From assembly GCA_947372575.1 (NCBI GenBank), contig CANBUF010000004.1, forward strand, positions 1 to 16,767: DNA of 16,767 nucleotides, in the 5' to 3' direction. Position numbers and translations under genes: made by a program. The notes below the pieces were generated by a model that was given only the letters and a program-made list of their open reading frames with translations, ran no database searches and was not told the DNA's origin. Of this stretch, positions 14,774 through 16,767 are shown in pieces; position 1 is the first letter of the stretch, and the number at the start of each line of letters is the position of its first letter. Source of the stretch: Alcaligenaceae bacterium. Its GTDB lineage: Bacteria > Pseudomonadota > Gammaproteobacteria > Burkholderiales > Burkholderiaceae.

Positions 14774-16767
14774 ATGTTTTCACTGCTTAAAAAAATCTTC
14801 GGCAGCCGTAATGATCGACTGCTCAAGCAATTACGCCGACAGGTTCTGCAAATCAACGCACTCGAACCCAGTATGCAAGCACTCTCTGACGAGGCGCTTC
14901 GTGCCCAGACAGTCGTCTTCCGTGAACGGCTGCGGGCGGGCGAGACGCTTGATGCACTGCTGCCTGAAGCCTTTGCGGTAGTCAGAGAGGCTGGCAAGCG
15001 GGTGTTTGGTATGCGTCACTTTGACATGCAGCTTGTGGGCGGCATGGTCTTGCACAACGGCAAAATTGCAGAGATGCGCACGGGTGAAGGTAAAACCCTG
15101 ATGGCGACCTTGCCTGTGTATCTGAATGCGCTGGCTGGCCGGGGTGTGCATGTGGTCACCGTGAACGACTATCTGGCAAGACGTGATGCCATGTGGATGG
15201 GGCGTCTGTATAACTATCTGGGTATGAGCGTTGGTGTGGTGGTGCCGCAGCAACCGAATGACGAAAAGATCGAGGCTTACCGTGCCGATATTACGTACGG
15301 TACGAACAATGAGTTCGGCTTTGATTATCTGCGTGACAACATGGAGTTTCGTGTTGAGGACCGCCGTCAGCGTTCGCTGGTGTATGCAATTATTGATGAA
15401 GTAGATTCAATCCTCATTGACGAAGCCCGCACACCGCTGATTATTTCAGGCCAGGCAGAAGATCACACCGAGCTGTACATGCGCATGAATGCCGTGCCCG
15501 TGCTCTTGCAGCGGATGGCGACGGAACCTAAACCCCAAGAGCCAGAACCAGAGGGCCATTACTGGGTTGATGAAAAAAGTCATCAGGTGTATCTCTCGGA
15601 AGCTGGTCATGAGCAGTCCGAAGCCATCCTCACGCGCATTGGTTTGCTCCCAGAAGGGCAATCCCTGTATGAGCCGCGCAACATCGCGTTGATGCATCAT
15701 CTGATGGCGGCCTTGCGTGCACACAACCTCTTTCATCGTGATCAGCACTATGTTGTCCAGGATGATGAAGTCGTGATCGTTGACGAGTTCACTGGCCGAT
15801 TAATGGCCGGACGCCGCTGGTCTGATGGCTTGCATCAGGCGGTCGAAGCCAAAGAAGGTGTAAAGATCCAGCTCGAAAATCAGACGCTGGCTTCGATCAC
15901 GTTCCAGAACTTTTTCCGGATGTACGAAAAACTGTCCGGGATGACGGGTACGGCCGATACCGAGGCGTATGAATTTCAGGAAATTTATGGTTTGGAAACC
16001 GTCATCGTTCCGACGAATCGTCCTATGATTCGTGCGGATCAGAATGACCAGATTTTCAAGTCAGCCCCCGAAAAATTCAACGCCATCATTGATGATATCC
16101 GCGACTGTCAGGAGCGTGGGCAGCCCGTGCTGGTCGGTACAACCAGCATCGAAAACTCAGAGTTGCTGTCCACCATGCTGGACAAGGTCGGCCTGCGTCA
16201 TGAGGTGCTCAACGCCAAGCAGCACGCGCGCGAAGCCGAAATTGTTGCCCAGGCGGGTAAGCCTGGAAACATCACGATTGCCACCAATATGGCAGGGCGT
16301 GGTACTGATATTGTGCTGGGTGGCAGCATTGAAAAACAGATCGAACTGATTCGTTCGAACGAATCGCTGAGCGAGGCAGACAAGCTCATCCATATCGAAA
16401 AAATCCGTGAGCAGTGGCTACCGTTGAATGAACAGGTTAAAGCGGCGGGCGGTCTGCGCATTATCGGTACAGAACGCCATGAGTCGCGCCGGATTGATAA
16501 CCAGCTTCGTGGACGTGCGGGGCGTCAGGGTGATCCAGGATCGTCCAGGTTTTACCTTTCCCTCGAAGATCCACTCATGCGTATCTTTGCAGGTGATCGT
16601 GTGCGGGGCATCATGGAGCGCTTGAAGCTGCCCGAGGGGGAGCCTATTGAGGCAGGCATGGTGTCTCGCTCAATTGAAACCGCCCAGCGCAAAGTTGAGG
16701 GACGCAATTTCGACGTACGTAAGCAATTGCTTGAGTACGACGATGTCGCAAACGACCAGCGTAAAGT
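14774..16767 (+). CDS. secA: Preprotein translocase ATPase SecA, 3' partial
   Basis: SecA is the ATPase motor that pushes preproteins through SecYEG. The window holds the first 664 codons of roughly 900. The start is ATG at 14774, giving the typical [15 protein letters not shown]. Visible motifs in order are Walker A RTGEGKT with Lys107, the VNDYLARRD helix, [13 protein letters not shown], the DEAD-box equivalent [14 protein letters not shown] around residue 208, the preprotein cross-linking region, MTGTADTEA, then in the second nucleotide-binding fold [37 protein letters not shown] and [11 protein letters not shown]. No frameshift or stop was found where I translated it. The helical wing and the C-terminal zinc-binding tail lie beyond the edge. 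Only a weak G-rich ribosome binding site precedes the ATG. A terminator upstream separates it from the M23 gene. Confidence 0.97.
   Translation, partial: MFSLLKKIFGSRNDRLLKQLRRQVLQINALEPSMQALSDEALRAQTVVFRERLRAGETLDALLPEAFAVVREAGKRVFGMRHFDMQLVGGMVLHNGKIAEMRTGEGKTLMATLPVYLNALAGRGVHVVTVNDYLARRDAMWMGRLYNYLGMSVGVVVPQQPNDEKIEAYRADITYGTNNEFGFDYLRDNMEFRVEDRRQRSLVYAIIDEVDSILIDEARTPLIISGQAEDHTELYMRMNAVPVLLQRMATEPKPQEPEPEGHYWVDEKSHQVYLSEAGHEQSEAILTRIGLLPEGQSLYEPRNIALMHHLMAALRAHNLFHRDQHYVVQDDEVVIVDEFTGRLMAGRRWSDGLHQAVEAKEGVKIQLENQTLASITFQNFFRMYEKLSGMTGTADTEAYEFQEIYGLETVIVPTNRPMIRADQNDQIFKSAPEKFNAIIDDIRDCQERGQPVLVGTTSIENSELLSTMLDKVGLRHEVLNAKQHAREAEIVAQAGKPGNITIATNMAGRGTDIVLGGSIEKQIELIRSNESLSEADKLIHIEKIREQWLPLNEQVKAAGGLRIIGTERHESRRIDNQLRGRAGRQGDPGSSRFYLSLEDPLMRIFAGDRVRGIMERLKLPEGEPIEAGMVSRSIETAQRKVEGRNFDVRKQLLEYDDVANDQRK

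Noticed and set aside
1..16767. Mobile elements, CRISPR arrays, tRNA or rRNA genes, signs of gene transfer
   Set aside because: None seen. The genes follow conserved dcw order with uniform base and codon use, and the inverted repeats found are short and lie between genes.

Overview
This window is the distal half of a division and cell wall (dcw) gene cluster, followed by the lpxC–dciA–M23 peptidase–secA block that commonly lies beside it in beta- and gammaproteobacteria. Protein signatures point to a betaproteobacterium of the order Burkholderiales, most likely family Alcaligenaceae. The reasons are the apparent MurE–MurF fusion known from Bordetella, a 390-residue MraY, a long 510-residue MurD with an extra basic loop, and an FtsZ ending in DIPAFLRRQAD. 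Base composition is moderate, less GC-rich than Bordetella. The genus cannot be fixed from this sequence alone.

Region 1 (1–8678) is a tightly packed plus-strand operon: murE-murF fusion (5' end outside the window), mraY, murD, ftsW, murG, murC, ddl. Neighbouring genes overlap by 11 nt (murF/mraY) and then by exactly 4 nt (ATGA) five times in a row. Together the products carry UDP-MurNAc from murC, murD, murE and murF ligation (with D-Ala-D-Ala supplied by Ddl) to lipid I (MraY), lipid II (MurG) and septal glycan polymerisation (FtsW).

Region 2 (8691–12086) is the divisome part: ftsQ (GTG start), ftsA and ftsZ. A 194-nt ftsA–ftsZ spacer is densely folded on paper: a small hairpin, a 12-bp palindrome, a 47-nt imperfect hairpin and an A/T-rich hairpin lie in series just before the ftsZ ribosome binding site. 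Two more hairpins follow ftsZ and probably end or attenuate the operon.

Region 3 (12250–16767) holds lpxC (first committed lipid A step), preceded by a -10-like TACAAT so close to its ATG that the mRNA may be leaderless. It also holds dciA/DUF721 on the minus strand, converging on and overlapping the end of lpxC; a membrane-anchored M23/LytM peptidase diverging from dciA; a probable terminator; and the first 664 codons of secA, cut by the window edge.

No mobile elements, CRISPR arrays, tRNA or rRNA genes were seen. All genes look intact apart from the two cut by the window edges. The content is essentially core genome. The points worth a second look are the fusion junction, the folded ftsA–ftsZ leader, the possible leaderless lpxC mRNA and the antisense lpxC/dciA overlap. 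I found no evidence for a new multi-gene system.
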